Positions 18,101-26,446 of a stretch of 64,000 nt of DNA are shown here, piece after piece. How positions within the stretch are numbered: the first letter of the stretch is position 1; each line of letters begins with the position of its first letter. The notes under the pieces were generated by a model. That model was not told the origin of the DNA. It ran no database searches and worked only from the letters and a program-made list of their open reading frames with translations. Origin of the DNA: Pedobacter rhodius (GTDB lineage Bacteria; Bacteroidota; Bacteroidia; Sphingobacteriales; Sphingobacteriaceae); assembly GCF_027213645.1 (NCBI RefSeq), contig NZ_JAPWGL010000002.1, forward strand, positions 744,001 to 808,000, read 5' to 3'. The translations under genes were made by a program, and so were the position numbers.

Positions 18101-18461
18101 CGGAAATTATAATCAGATCATTATTACGCACCTCATATTTAAGCGAAGTTTTGCTGAGTAGTGATTGTAATATTTCATCTACCGAAACATTTTTCATTTC
18201 TATTGAATTGTTTTGGTAGTCAGGTTTCAGCAACTCATCATTATAAAGAAAACGATAATGCGAAACTTTTTCAATTTGTTTTAGCGCTTTTTTAAGGGAT
18301 ACATTTTTCAGGGAAATATCCATCTTTTGCTGTCCAAATCCTTTTGAAAAGACTTGTGTAGAAAATGCCAGCACGAAAATTAGGATAAATTTAAACATAA
18401 TAAGAACCTTAAATGGCACACTTAACCCCGCCCGCATGGCGTGGCAATGAAGATTTTTCAT
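15111..18461 (-). CDS. SusC/RagA TonB-dependent receptor with N-terminal STN signalling domain
   Basis: A 1116-residue outer-membrane transporter. After a signal peptide ending near SKGFGQ comes an STN domain (MDISLKNVSLKKALKQIE..., about residues 45-105), a carboxypeptidase-regulatory-like domain (about 127-205), the plug (VVVAFGTQKRADVTGSIS to PLYVVDGFPI) and the 22-strand barrel. The STN domain is the part that touches FecR in the periplasm, so this receptor is a transducer as well as a transporter. The order sigma, FecR, SusC, SusD, GH78 on one strand shows a self-regulated uptake locus. The transported glycan is inferred from the GH78 gene only. Confidence 0.95.
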   Translation of the reverse strand: MKNLHCHAMRAGLSVPFKVLIMFKFILIFVLAFSTQVFSKGFGQQKMDISLKNVSLKKALKQIEKVSHYRFLYNDELLKPDYQNNSIEMKNVSVDEILQSLLSKTSLKYEVRNNDLIIISGAKARLSISVSGTVKDEKGLPLIGVSIIEKGSANGATTDANGNFRITVAGKSSILTFKYIGYKTQDVTIGDQTSLSISLQPESSTLNEVVVVAFGTQKRADVTGSISTVNASEIKDLPVTQFSQKLQGKIAGVQINQTSGIPGQGMSVRIRGALSIGGGSQPLYVVDGFPIVGDISNINPDEIESFSVLKDASATALYGSRAANGVFLIQTKKAKEGQSNLSFNAFYGIQSVPQKGRPDMMNAEEFAQFQKELYSDRIKAGTATSIPAEYQNPAQYRGGGTDWYDVLLQTAPIQNYSLSLTSGKDKLSTSATVGYISQKGVLINSDYKRYSLRLNSEYKFNDRVTIGLNVAPSYATNNTPNTDGNIFGGGIIQNAIATSPLAPYMNADGSLPLIATSTGLFPNPNWYRVAQEVKNYTRTGRILSNAFGTVELVKGLNFKTSVNIDYTNQQYNRFSPSTSGSLFAPPPNLTSATERNFVNYSWLTENTLNYNRSFGDHNFDVLVGYTAQKYHSDYSNVDATGFPNDKIQSLAAATQFVPSYDTQEWSLASLVSRLNYNYKGKYLLSASFRRDGSSRFGSNVKYGNFPAISAGWNISDEDFMKNFTAVSNLKLRAGYGLNGNFNIGNYSYLVNTTTTNYPYNGTLSPGFALGNIGNQGLTWEKSKQLDVGFDLGLFNNRIFFTYDYFNKITTDMLLNVDVPSATGYSSVTTNAGKFKFTGHEFAITSQNLVGALKWSTNFNITFIKNKVVNVDPYVGLLPRGDPNNPSINQVGSPIGLFYGYKFIGVYKDQQDFDSSPKYANSAVGTVKMADVNGDGVINLNDLTVIGDPNPDFTFGITNNLTYKNFDFAIVASGSYGNDIQNRTLEYIQNLDGVFNVTKDVARRWKSVQDPGDGIHPKAGAYTIERNTNSRWVSDGSFLTIKNVTLGYTLPFKDNKYLKNLRVYTSVQQLFVFTKYNGANPEVNSYNGNSTGLVQGIDNTTYPVPRTFNFGVNLNLK

Positions 18462-18592
18462 ACTTTTGTGTTTGATTTTGGTTTATAATTGGTTTTGAAA
18501 GGGCCGATATGTAGACACATATCTAATTTAAGACGGGGAATGCGCCAACATTTCCCGTTTTTTTTTGCGCAGCTATTTATTCATAGGCATAA

Positions 18593-19651
18593 TTAATAAA
18601 GGGTTATATGGTTTTTAGTTATTTTATAATGGAAATAGCTGGCCGATTGTAATTCTGACAATGCCTGCTCAATGGTTTCATTTTTAAACTGTCCGGTAAA
18701 TTTGTTTTGACGCAATGCTAATGACTCAATACTGATGCTGACATTATACCTTCGCTCCATTCTTTTGGCTAAATCCATCAGGTTTTCTTCATCAAAAGCA
18801 AGTATATTCTCAGTCCATTGTACTTCTAAAGGAATTTTCTGATTGGCAACTGAATGTACTGTCCGCAAAGTTATCAATGCAATATCATCGGTTGATGGCG
18901 TAACAACGGTTTCTTTACTATTTTCATTTTTCACCAAAATTTTTTCCATAGGGCGAACTATAAATTCTTTTTCCGGTTTTTTTAGTACCGTCAGATCAAT
19001 GCGCCCGGAAAGTAACGTCGTTTCTGTAATCTTGTCGTCGGGATAAGCACGTACATTAAAGCGTGTACCCAATACTTTGATGCGAATAAATGGTGTGGTA
19101 ACTAGAAAAGGATGACGGGCATCTTTTGTTACATCAAAAAAAGCTTCACCAGTTAAAAAAACTTCCCGCTGATTTGCGCCAAAGCTTTTCTTATAAGTAA
19201 TCTTACTGCCCGAATTTAGTAATACCTTCGTTCCATCTGAAAGCTGGATTTTAGTGATTGCGCCCATCGGGGCTACAATTACATTAGTTTTATTATCTTC
19301 GTCGCTCGCTCCAGACAGATAAATAAAGGCTATAGCAGATATTAATATTAAAGCTGTACACAAAGAGCCAAATATGAAATGCCTGTATTTTTTAAGAAGC
19401 GGGGTTCTTTCACGAACTTTTGGGGGTGAAGCTTTTTCTGCAGAAAGCAGCTTTTTCTCAAATTTTCCCCAGCGTACTTCTTTATCCTTTTGCGTTACCC
19501 CTCCGTTTTTAACCCAGGTTTTTTCGAGGATATCAAGTTGATATTTACTGGCAGGATCTTCATCTAAAAGTTTCGCTAATAGTTCCTGTTCGTCAGCGGT
19601 TGCTTCGCCCGAAAGTTTTTTACCGATGAGTATCCAGATTCTATTTAGCAT
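18593..19651 (-). CDS. FecR-family anti-sigma factor / signal transducer
   Basis: A 352-residue inner-membrane protein. A short cytoplasmic N-terminal region (MLNRIWILIGKKLSGEATADEQE) precedes one transmembrane helix at about residues 92-112 and a periplasmic FecR domain (VIVAPMGAITKIQLSDGTKVLLNSGSKI, GEAFFDVTKD). The C-terminal part (AKRMERRYNVSISIE..., FTGQFKNETIEQALSEL) resembles the STN-interacting region. It lies 63 bp downstream of the sigma gene and upstream of the SusC gene. It should hold the ECF factor inactive until the SusC STN domain reports substrate binding. Confidence 0.93.
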   Translation of the reverse strand: MLNRIWILIGKKLSGEATADEQELLAKLLDEDPASKYQLDILEKTWVKNGGVTQKDKEVRWGKFEKKLLSAEKASPPKVRERTPLLKKYRHFIFGSLCTALILISAIAFIYLSGASDEDNKTNVIVAPMGAITKIQLSDGTKVLLNSGSKITYKKSFGANQREVFLTGEAFFDVTKDARHPFLVTTPFIRIKVLGTRFNVRAYPDDKITETTLLSGRIDLTVLKKPEKEFIVRPMEKILVKNENSKETVVTPSTDDIALITLRTVHSVANQKIPLEVQWTENILAFDEENLMDLAKRMERRYNVSISIESLALRQNKFTGQFKNETIEQALSELQSASYFHYKITKNHITLY

Positions 19652-19714
19652 ACAATACTATTGTCTACTAATCAAGACCTGGAAAATCGCAAACACCCTA
19701 GTGTAAATTAAAAA

Positions 19715-20305
19715 TTAATTTGGTAATACTTTATTAACTTTAAATTTATGGATTGAAAAAGTTTCTTCGGCAAGACTTTTAGCAATACTTTTTAACGCAT
19801 TGCCCATATGATATTCTACTGTTTTTACAGATATATTTAAGTGTAAGGCTACATCTTTGTATTTCATCCCTTCATTTTTTACGAGTTGATATACATTGCT
19901 GCATTGTATGGGCAGGGCATTTACAGCCTGTTCAATAATATTTAATGTATCTTCTGCATATAAGTGTTCTTCACCGGTAGGCGCATTATCTTTAATCTCT
20001 ATATTAATTTCTTCGATTTGAATAATATCCGAAAGATACGAACTCGATAAATGATTAAGTGAACGGTTTTTTACGGAAGCGTAAAGATAGCTTTTGAAAT
20101 TAACAATTTCGGTTGCATGCGCCCGGTTTAACCAGATACGTATAAAAACATCGTCGACAATTTCCTCCGCCACTTCATTTGATTTTACAAAAGAATATGC
20201 AAATTTTAATAAAACAGTATTAAAGAACATGTATAGTTTCTTTAATGACGAATGATCATCATTAGCCATTCTGGCCAGTAAAAACCGTATTTCTGCCTCG
20301 CTCAT
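19715..20305 (-). CDS. ECF RNA polymerase sigma-70 factor (FecI-like, Bacteroidota polysaccharide-locus type)
   Basis: A 196-residue sigma factor with region 2 (LKFAYSFVKSNEVAEEIVDDVFIRIWLNR) and region 4 (LPIQCSNVYQLVKNEGMKYKDVALHLNISVKTVEYHMGNALKSI). It is the first gene of the minus-strand locus and lies just upstream of its FecR partner. By family it directs transcription of the SusC/SusD genes when FecR is signalled. The conserved TVEYHMGNAL in region 4 is typical of Bacteroidota ECF factors linked to FecR. Confidence 0.94.
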   Translation of the reverse strand: MSEAEIRFLLARMANDDHSSLKKLYMFFNTVLLKFAYSFVKSNEVAEEIVDDVFIRIWLNRAHATEIVNFKSYLYASVKNRSLNHLSSSYLSDIIQIEEINIEIKDNAPTGEEHLYAEDTLNIIEQAVNALPIQCSNVYQLVKNEGMKYKDVALHLNISVKTVEYHMGNALKSIAKSLAEETFSIHKFKVNKVLPN

Positions 20306-20624
20306 AATGAATTGGTATATTTTGAAACCCTAGTAGATTAGGTAGGGAGCGTTTCTACAAATCAAACAGTAATATTTGGTTATCCAATGTATGTAATTTT
20401 TTATAATTTGTGTTATTTTCTAACTTATTTTAACCAAATCAAAAGTAGATTGAATATTGAGATAATAGTTGTCTAAGATTTACATATTAATACCATCTAT
20501 TACCCGAAGTTCATAATATTGCGCTATGCTCAGCTGAAAAATTTGGAATAGGCCTTCAATATTGTAAACCATAATTTTAATTTCAAAATCAGAATGTTAC
20601 CTTAGCCATAACCGATTAAATTCC
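20306..20624. other. Intergenic region, divergent
   Basis: 319 bp between the minus-strand ECF sigma gene and the plus-strand hydrolase gene. No open frame, RNA gene or clear inverted repeat was seen. It should contain the promoter for the polysaccharide locus. Confidence 0.5.
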
Positions 20625-21482
20625 ATGCACATGAACCAGAAAATCATCAACTTGTACGATAAGTACACCCATAGCCAGTTAAGCCGGAAAGAATTTATGA
20701 AAAGGCTTGCAATCCTGACCGGCAGCACGGCTTTAGCATTAACTGTTTTACCTTTATTAGAGAATAACTATGCTTCTGCTGCAGCGTTTGAAAGTGATGA
20801 AATAACTTCAGAAGAAATAACCTTTCCGGGTGCTGAAGGTGATATGAAGGCTGTTTTAGCTAAACCAAAAGGCAAAAAGAATCTGGGCTCTGTATTGGTT
20901 ATACACGAAAACAGGGGTTTAAATGCGCATATTATCGATATTACCAAACGTGTTGCAGCGGAAGGTTTTATCGCTTTGGGTGTAGATGCCTTATCGCCAT
21001 TCGGCGGTACACCTGCGGATGAAGATAAAGGAAGGGAATTGATAGGGAAATTAGATCCGGAAAAGAATCTTCAGAATTATCTAAGAGGAATTGAATTCCT
21101 GCGTAAAATTAAAGGCGGAAATGGCAAAGTTGGTTGCGTTGGCTTTTGCTGGGGTGGCGGCATGGCGAATAAACTTGCGGTAAACGATCCTAATTTACAA
21201 GCGGTAGTAGCTTACTATGGCGCACAACCTGCAGCAGCAGATGTACCAAAAATAAAAGCAAGTGTAATGATGCATTACGGCGGTTTGGATGAGCGTATAA
21301 ATGCGGGTATTCCTGCTTATGAAACTGCCTTAAAAGCGGCAAATATTGATTACAAAATTTTTATTTACGACGGCGTGAATCATGCATTTAATAATAACAC
21401 CTCCCCAACCCGGTATAACGAAGCTGCAGCAAAATTAGCCTGGCAACGAACTATAGATTTATTCAGGCATAAAATAAGTTAA
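20625..21482 (+). CDS. Dienelactone hydrolase-family protein, exported
   Basis: A 285-residue alpha/beta hydrolase. The N-terminus is a helix (SRKEFMKRLAILTG) followed by a hydrophobic signal/anchor, a layout common in Bacteroidota dienelactone hydrolases; a twin-arginine pair is absent. The catalytic triad is visible: Cys-175 in GFCWGG, Asp in GGLDERIN, and His in GVNHAFNN. A second ATG two codons in is equally possible. The enzyme hydrolyses an ester or lactone; natural substrate unknown. The next gene, 29 bp downstream, may be in the same transcript. Confidence 0.9.
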   Translation: MHMNQKIINLYDKYTHSQLSRKEFMKRLAILTGSTALALTVLPLLENNYASAAAFESDEITSEEITFPGAEGDMKAVLAKPKGKKNLGSVLVIHENRGLNAHIIDITKRVAAEGFIALGVDALSPFGGTPADEDKGRELIGKLDPEKNLQNYLRGIEFLRKIKGGNGKVGCVGFCWGGGMANKLAVNDPNLQAVVAYYGAQPAAADVPKIKASVMMHYGGLDERINAGIPAYETALKAANIDYKIFIYDGVNHAFNNNTSPTRYNEAAAKLAWQRTIDLFRHKIS

Positions 21483-21511
21483 ATTTTTTCTGCTTAACTA
21501 AATTGCGCTAA

Positions 21512-23083
21512 ATGAAAAATACCGTTTGTGGCTTTATAATTCTTTTTGTGCTTTGTGCATGTACCAGAAATTATAAGGCCGACGAGGTTGATATTTCAAA
21601 ACCTCCTGCTAATGCATCCAATTCAGCCTTTAAAAACTATTTAGGCGTTAACGCATTTGAATGGGATTTTGTAGAAGATAAACAATCTGACGTAATTAGC
21701 GAAAGGAGAATAGCCGTTCTAAAATCCTTCGGCGGCATCAGACATTATCTGGATTGGGAAAGAATGGAAACGGAAAAAGGGAAATACACCTTTAATCCAA
21801 CGCATTCAGGCGGTGCCTATTATGATGTAATGTACGCCAGATTAAAACAGGAGGACATTGATGTTTTAGCTTGCATTAAAAATGTTCCGGGCTGGTTTTT
21901 GAAAGGTTATCCCAAAGATCAGCAAGGTGCAGACAACACGCCTGTACCTTTTGGTTACGACAAAAGCAAACCCGAATCTTACATCGCCCAGGCAAAAATG
22001 GGCTTTCAGTTTGCAGCAAGGTATGGTGCTAGCAAAAATATTGATTCGGTATTGCTTACTGTAAATAAATCTCCAAGATGGACATCTGATAACATCAATA
22101 CGGTAAAAATTGGTTTAAACCTTATTAAATATGTAGAATGTAATAATGAACCTGATAAATGGTGGGCTGGAAAAAAGGCACAACAGACTGCAGAGGAATA
22201 TGCAGCAAATTTATCTGCATTTTACGATGGAGACAAAGGTAAATTGGGTAAAAATGTGGGTGTAAAAAATGCTGACCCTGGTATGCAGGTCGTAATGGGC
22301 GGTTTAGGAGATGCAAAACCTGAGTTTGTGGAAAAAATGATTCTATGGTGCAAAAAAAACAGGGGACTTAAACCTGATGGAAGTATAAATCTTTGTTTCG
22401 ATGTAATTAACTACCACCTTTATGCAAACGATGCATTTGTAAACGGCGGCAAAGCAACAAAAGGTGTTGCGCCGGAATTATCTGAAATTGGCGGTATGGC
22501 AGGTAAATTTATCGCAGTGAGGGATAAATTCTGCAAAGAGATACCTGTTTGGGTAACGGAAACCGGTTATGATATCGGTAAAACACCACAAGGTGCAATT
22601 TCTATCGGTTCAAAATCTTCTTTAATTACGCAAGCAGACTGGAATTTGCGCACAGCGCTTTTATACGCCCGGCATGGCATTGCAAGATGTATGTTTTACA
22701 TGTTTGACGACGCCGGTGGCCCTAATAACCCTGTACAGTACAGCAGTTCAGGTTTTCATGATGATTTCAAAAAAAGGCCTTCCGCAGATTATTTCCTGCA
22801 AACCAAAAAACTATTGGGAAACTATTTTTACGCCAGAACATTAAGCAATGAGCCGGTAGTTGATTTATATAAGCTCGGCAAAAAAGAAATATATGTTTTA
22901 ACGGTACCCGATCAAAAAGATAGAAAAGTTACTTACCAATTGAATTTAGGTAACGCAAAGCAAGCTGTAATACATACTTTACAGGTTGGTAAAGATGATA
23001 TGTTTCGCAAAACGGTGAATATCAAAGGCGGAAAATTGACTTTAAAAGTAACTGAAACTCCTATTTTCGTTGAAAAAATATAA
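21512..23083 (+). CDS. Clan GH-A glycoside hydrolase-like lipoprotein
   Basis: A 523-residue protein with a lipobox (FVLCACTRN), so probably anchored in a membrane. The core reads as a TIM-barrel hydrolase of clan GH-A: VECNNEPDKWW carries the N-E-P acid/base motif (Glu-213), and VWVTETGYDIG supplies a nucleophile candidate (Glu-350). YLDWERMETEKGKYTF is also typical of the barrel start in GH5/GH39-like enzymes. A short beta domain follows (residues 440-523). The family and glycan are not certain; it is close to but not within the SusC/SusD locus. Confidence 0.7.
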   Translation: MKNTVCGFIILFVLCACTRNYKADEVDISKPPANASNSAFKNYLGVNAFEWDFVEDKQSDVISERRIAVLKSFGGIRHYLDWERMETEKGKYTFNPTHSGGAYYDVMYARLKQEDIDVLACIKNVPGWFLKGYPKDQQGADNTPVPFGYDKSKPESYIAQAKMGFQFAARYGASKNIDSVLLTVNKSPRWTSDNINTVKIGLNLIKYVECNNEPDKWWAGKKAQQTAEEYAANLSAFYDGDKGKLGKNVGVKNADPGMQVVMGGLGDAKPEFVEKMILWCKKNRGLKPDGSINLCFDVINYHLYANDAFVNGGKATKGVAPELSEIGGMAGKFIAVRDKFCKEIPVWVTETGYDIGKTPQGAISIGSKSSLITQADWNLRTALLYARHGIARCMFYMFDDAGGPNNPVQYSSSGFHDDFKKRPSADYFLQTKKLLGNYFYARTLSNEPVVDLYKLGKKEIYVLTVPDQKDRKVTYQLNLGNAKQAVIHTLQVGKDDMFRKTVNIKGGKLTLKVTETPIFVEKI

Positions 23084-23204
23084 TTAACCTCAGTTAATCC
23101 GTTCACAAATATCATCCGATTGCCATCTGATACGAACTTAGGCACGGGCCGTGTGAAAGTGTGGGGCAGTCTTTTTTTTGTAATAGATATCGTAAACTCA
23201 TATC

Positions 23205-23272
23205 AAGAAAGATTGCCTGCCTCGGTGGGCAGGTTTCGTTGGCTGAAATAGCCGCCTCACAAAGACGATTTA
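23205..23272. repeat. Dispersed palindromic intergenic repeat
   Basis: Contains a hairpin CCTGCC-TCGGT-GGGCAGG with flanks GATTG and TTTCGTTGG, and ends CAAAGACGATTT. It resembles elements near 10130 and 58083, so it is a member of a dispersed intergenic repeat family. Confidence 0.55.
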
Positions 23273-23277
23273 ATGAG

Positions 23278-24297
23278 TCAATTATTTACTTCAAGTTGAT
23301 AAATAAGCCCTTTATTTCCTGCCAGTAAAACTGAATTGCCCTTTTTAGCCTTCTGAACCGAATTAAAACTCACATCAGAAATGTGTTTCCAGTTTTTACC
23401 GCCATCAGTAGAAACATCTGTTCCGGATGTTCCTGTAGCAATCAGAGTGTTTTTATTCATGTACGCAACACCCGAGCGAAATCCGGCAACCGGAGTTTCA
23501 GGTTTAACCCAGGTTTTGCCACCATCATTTGTAAGTAAAACATTGTTGCTGTTGTCTTTATCTTTTACGTAATTTCCACCAACAAGCGCCCCGTTTCTGG
23601 CATCATAAAAATCAATTGAAAAAGGTCCGGTTGTACTTTCTCCCTGCCAAACCGGACATTTAAAAATTTGCCAGGTTAAACCATAATCGGGAGAGAAATA
23701 TATATTCGAAACTGTTCCTCCGCTGGCAACCCAGGTTTTACCACCGGATAAAGTTTTTATCGTGGTACCGCTGGCAGCAAATCCTGCTTCACCTTTTGTT
23801 AGGGGCATCATTAAATTTGATGAAATGTCCAGCCAGTTTTTACCCGCATCGACTGTTTTCAGCAATTTCATTTTATTATTGATAGGGTCACCAAATATGA
23901 TAGCCCTGTTTTTATCCCAGAACCCCAATCCGTCTAAAAAGATCGCCGTATCAATATTCTTGTAAGTTTCCGTCCAGTTTTCGCCTCCGTCAACCGTTTT
24001 TAAAATATAGGCTGGTGCGCCTGCATTAACGATTATAGCTTCCTTTTCATTGAAAGCTTCAATATCCCTGAAATCGAGTTTTTCATAACCTTTAGGCTTT
24101 ATCCATTGCCAGGTTAAACCGCCGTCAATAGTTTTACCGACAGAACCATTACTCCCGCTCACCCATGTAATTTTATCGGTAACAACACTCAAGCCTCTTA
24201 TACTTGTTTTGGTATTTTCATTTAAGGGTTTAAGAGAATACGTCTGGGCGGCGCAAAAAAAAGGTGCCAGAATCAGGCACCATACTAATTTCTTCAT
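23278..24297 (-). CDS. Secreted Asp-box / YCF48-like beta-propeller protein
   Basis: A 339-residue exported protein with signal peptide MKKLVWCLILAPFFCAAQ. It carries repeated Asp-box words (TIDGGLTW, TVDGGENW, TVDAGKNW, SPDYGLTW, NDGGKTW, STDGGKNW), spaced as in sialidase-like or Ycf48/Hcf136-type propellers. No catalytic residues of a sialidase are evident, so it is probably a scaffold or binding protein. It sits 8 bp downstream of the DUF2147 gene on the same strand, so the two are likely co-transcribed. Confidence 0.85.
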   Translation of the reverse strand: MKKLVWCLILAPFFCAAQTYSLKPLNENTKTSIRGLSVVTDKITWVSGSNGSVGKTIDGGLTWQWIKPKGYEKLDFRDIEAFNEKEAIIVNAGAPAYILKTVDGGENWTETYKNIDTAIFLDGLGFWDKNRAIIFGDPINNKMKLLKTVDAGKNWLDISSNLMMPLTKGEAGFAASGTTIKTLSGGKTWVASGGTVSNIYFSPDYGLTWQIFKCPVWQGESTTGPFSIDFYDARNGALVGGNYVKDKDNSNNVLLTNDGGKTWVKPETPVAGFRSGVAYMNKNTLIATGTSGTDVSTDGGKNWKHISDVSFNSVQKAKKGNSVLLAGNKGLIYQLEVNN

Positions 24298-24305
24298 TTT
24301 AAATT

Positions 24306-24737
24306 CTATTTAACTCTCTTAAAAGTCTCTGAGCGGCCCAATAAGGAAATACCTATATAGCCTCTAACATTCATTACATCATTGCTTTTTAAAGATATAT
24401 TGCAGCTATACGTTTTCCCGCTTTTTGGGTCGTAAATGGTTCCGTCGGTCCATTTACCATCATCATACACAAAATCCTTTAAAATTTCTAAATTTAATAA
24501 TGGCCTGTTCTGCAAACTTGCAGTTGGATTTTTAGCATCGGTTTTAGGTTTTCCATTCAAATTAGGCTCTTTTATCCAGGCCAATTTGCCATAATACTTA
24601 TCGCCTTTCTTGTAAATTTCTATCTGGCCTTCACCGGTTGGATTTAACCACTTCCCAACAATGGCATCTTTACTCTGCGCAATTGCGTTAAAACTTATTG
24701 CTGCAAATAACAGCAGAAAAAACTGGAACTTTCTCAT
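24306..24737 (-). CDS. DUF2147-family secreted protein
   Basis: A 143-residue protein with a signal peptide (MRKFQFFLLLFAAISFNAIA) followed by the DUF2147 pattern: IVGKWLNPTGEGQIEIYKKGDKYYGKLAWIKEPN, then YDPKSGKTYSC and LRGYIGISLLGRSETFKR-like ending. These are small periplasmic beta-barrel-like proteins of unknown function, common in Bacteroidota and Proteobacteria. Co-transcribed with the Asp-box protein downstream. Confidence 0.9.
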   Translation of the reverse strand: MRKFQFFLLLFAAISFNAIAQSKDAIVGKWLNPTGEGQIEIYKKGDKYYGKLAWIKEPNLNGKPKTDAKNPTASLQNRPLLNLEILKDFVYDDGKWTDGTIYDPKSGKTYSCNISLKSNDVMNVRGYIGISLLGRSETFKRVK

Positions 24738-24834
24738 AATTGATTTCTATTTAGTGTTTTTAAAGATAATAATTTGTTTTACTATGCAAACATAATAAAT
24801 ATAAAAGGCATGAAAAAGTTTTATAGATTTAATA

Positions 24835-25212
24835 TTATTTGGAAACTATCGGCAAGTATTTTTGTCGGTAAGCGTAAAAAAGAAATAAGTTAAACAGCAG
24901 CATAACAGCAACCATTGGTAATTCTTTAGGTCCTAAATACAAGTGATAGAAAAATATATTTAACGTAACCGGAAAAATAATCAATGCGGCCAATGGAGCC
25001 GTTCTTCCGATTAAAAGCAATACACCAGAAACTAATTCTGTAACCTTAATTAGTGGCATTAAGTATACAGAAGCCATAACACCGGCCATAAACGTTGTTT
25101 GTTCTGCCGACATTTTTGGCTGTTCAGGCATCAATTTCAAAAAAAAACTGACTGATGCAAAAAGATACATGGCACCTAACAGCACCCGGATAATAATCGT
25201 TGCAATTTTCAT
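24835..25212 (-). CDS. DoxX-family membrane protein
   Basis: A 125-residue membrane protein with four predicted helices and the DoxX-like pattern (ARVLLGAMYLFASVSFF-like start, ELVSGVLLLIGRTAPLAALIIFPVTLNIFFYH). DoxX relatives act in redox or lipid-linked roles but most, including this one, have no demonstrated function. The neighbouring VOC and DinB genes lie on the same strand but are separated by over 70 bp each. Confidence 0.85.
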   Translation of the reverse strand: MKIATIIIRVLLGAMYLFASVSFFLKLMPEQPKMSAEQTTFMAGVMASVYLMPLIKVTELVSGVLLLIGRTAPLAALIIFPVTLNIFFYHLYLGPKELPMVAVMLLFNLFLFYAYRQKYLPIVSK

Positions 25213-25316
25213 AATCGTAATTGGTTTAAGTTTGGGGTTAGTTAAAAATAATAAAAGGATATTGTATCAAAAAATATTATCTCAATTTTGTGTGGTTTAC
25301 CTTTATTTAAATCCTG

Positions 25317-25736
25317 TTATATATTATAATCATAGTTAACCATCCACTGAATCCCGAATTTATCGGTTAACATACCAAATAATGCACCCCAAAACATTTT
25401 ATCAAGTGGCATGGTCGCTTTACCGCCTTCAGCCAGATCATTAAATAATTTGTATGCCTCTTCTTCGCTCGATGCATCTACAGAGAGCGAAATACCTGTA
25501 CCGAATGTTGCAGGCGGCATTGGCTCGGTGATATCTGTGCCCATTAAAATATTGCCACCAATAGGTAATGCGATGTGCATTAATTTTTCCTGATCACTAA
25601 TTTTCATGCCTTCGCAACCAGGTGAATCTTTAAATCGTTGAACAGTTAGAAATTCTCCGCCAAATACCGATTTATAAAAATTAAACGCTTCTTCGGTGTT
25701 TCCGTTAAAATTTAAATACGTGTTTACTGTAGCCAT
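25317..25736 (-). CDS. VOC superfamily protein (PhnB-like glyoxalase fold)
   Basis: A 139-residue protein starting NTYLNFNGNTEEAFNFYKSVFGGEF, the recognisable start of PhnB/YdcJ-like glyoxalase-superfamily proteins, and ending WGALFGMLTDKFGIQWMVNYD, also characteristic. The metal ligands of true glyoxalase I are not obviously all present, so I do not assign an activity. It is a small cytosolic protein of the kind often found near stress genes. Confidence 0.9.
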   Translation of the reverse strand: MATVNTYLNFNGNTEEAFNFYKSVFGGEFLTVQRFKDSPGCEGMKISDQEKLMHIALPIGGNILMGTDITEPMPPATFGTGISLSVDASSEEEAYKLFNDLAEGGKATMPLDKMFWGALFGMLTDKFGIQWMVNYDYNI

Positions 25737-25810
25737 TGTTTTGTGCTTTAATCCGTTTACAGGATGGTTAAATTTTTATTTATTTCTTAGATATAGATAC
25801 GATTTTTTGA

Positions 25811-26305
25811 TTACATGTAGTTCATACCTGGGTAGCCCAGCAGTCTGCGCCAAAGTGCGATTTGCCCGATACAGTTTGCTTCACGATAGGTTGTAAAAGA
25901 AATCATATCAAAAAGAGTCATTTTCATTCCCGGCATTTCATATGGTTCATCCAGTTTAGCATCACTTGCATTCATCATCGCGTTATGCAAACCTGGCGAT
26001 ATCTTTAGCCAATCCTTTTTAAAATCTGCTAAATCAGGATATGATGCATCGTCAATTATTCCTTTATTGTCCTTAAATAATTCACCGGTTTCCGAATCTG
26101 AATTTATACCGAATGATTTCGCCAGGTAATACCTGCCATAAACGATGCTGCCGGTTATCCAGGAAATGTGATTTGCCTTTGTATTCAGCCTTTTCTGAGC
26201 ATCTTCTTCCTTTATTCCATCTAAAGCTTTTATTAAAAAATCTGTATGCATTTCAAACAGCACCATAATTCCGTATAATCTGCTGCTAACCGGTTTATTT
26301 TCCAT
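25811..26305 (-). CDS. DinB-family four-helix protein
   Basis: A 164-residue protein with the DinB-like layout: LYGIMVLFEMHTDFLIKALDGIKEEDAQKRLN, followed by ISWITGSIVYGRYYLAKSF and, near the end, TTYREANCIGQIALWRRLLGYPG. DinB proteins are metal-binding four-helix bundles; His-, Asp- or Glu-rich positions here are compatible but the usual HxxxH near the end is replaced by NCIGQ. Function beyond family membership unknown. Neighbours are VOC and a GlxA-type regulator on the opposite strand. Confidence 0.75.
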   Translation of the reverse strand: MENKPVSSRLYGIMVLFEMHTDFLIKALDGIKEEDAQKRLNTKANHISWITGSIVYGRYYLAKSFGINSDSETGELFKDNKGIIDDASYPDLADFKKDWLKISPGLHNAMMNASDAKLDEPYEMPGMKMTLFDMISFTTYREANCIGQIALWRRLLGYPGMNYM

Positions 26306-26446
26306 GTTAATTATTCTTTAGGATTTATTTAAGTAGTACATTAAAGTTACGAGGATATCTGATGACTTTTGCTTGCTGTAAAAGTCAAGATTAGGGGTTG
26401 TTTAAGACAATAATTTATATATTTAAAAAAATAAGTACCTAACCGA

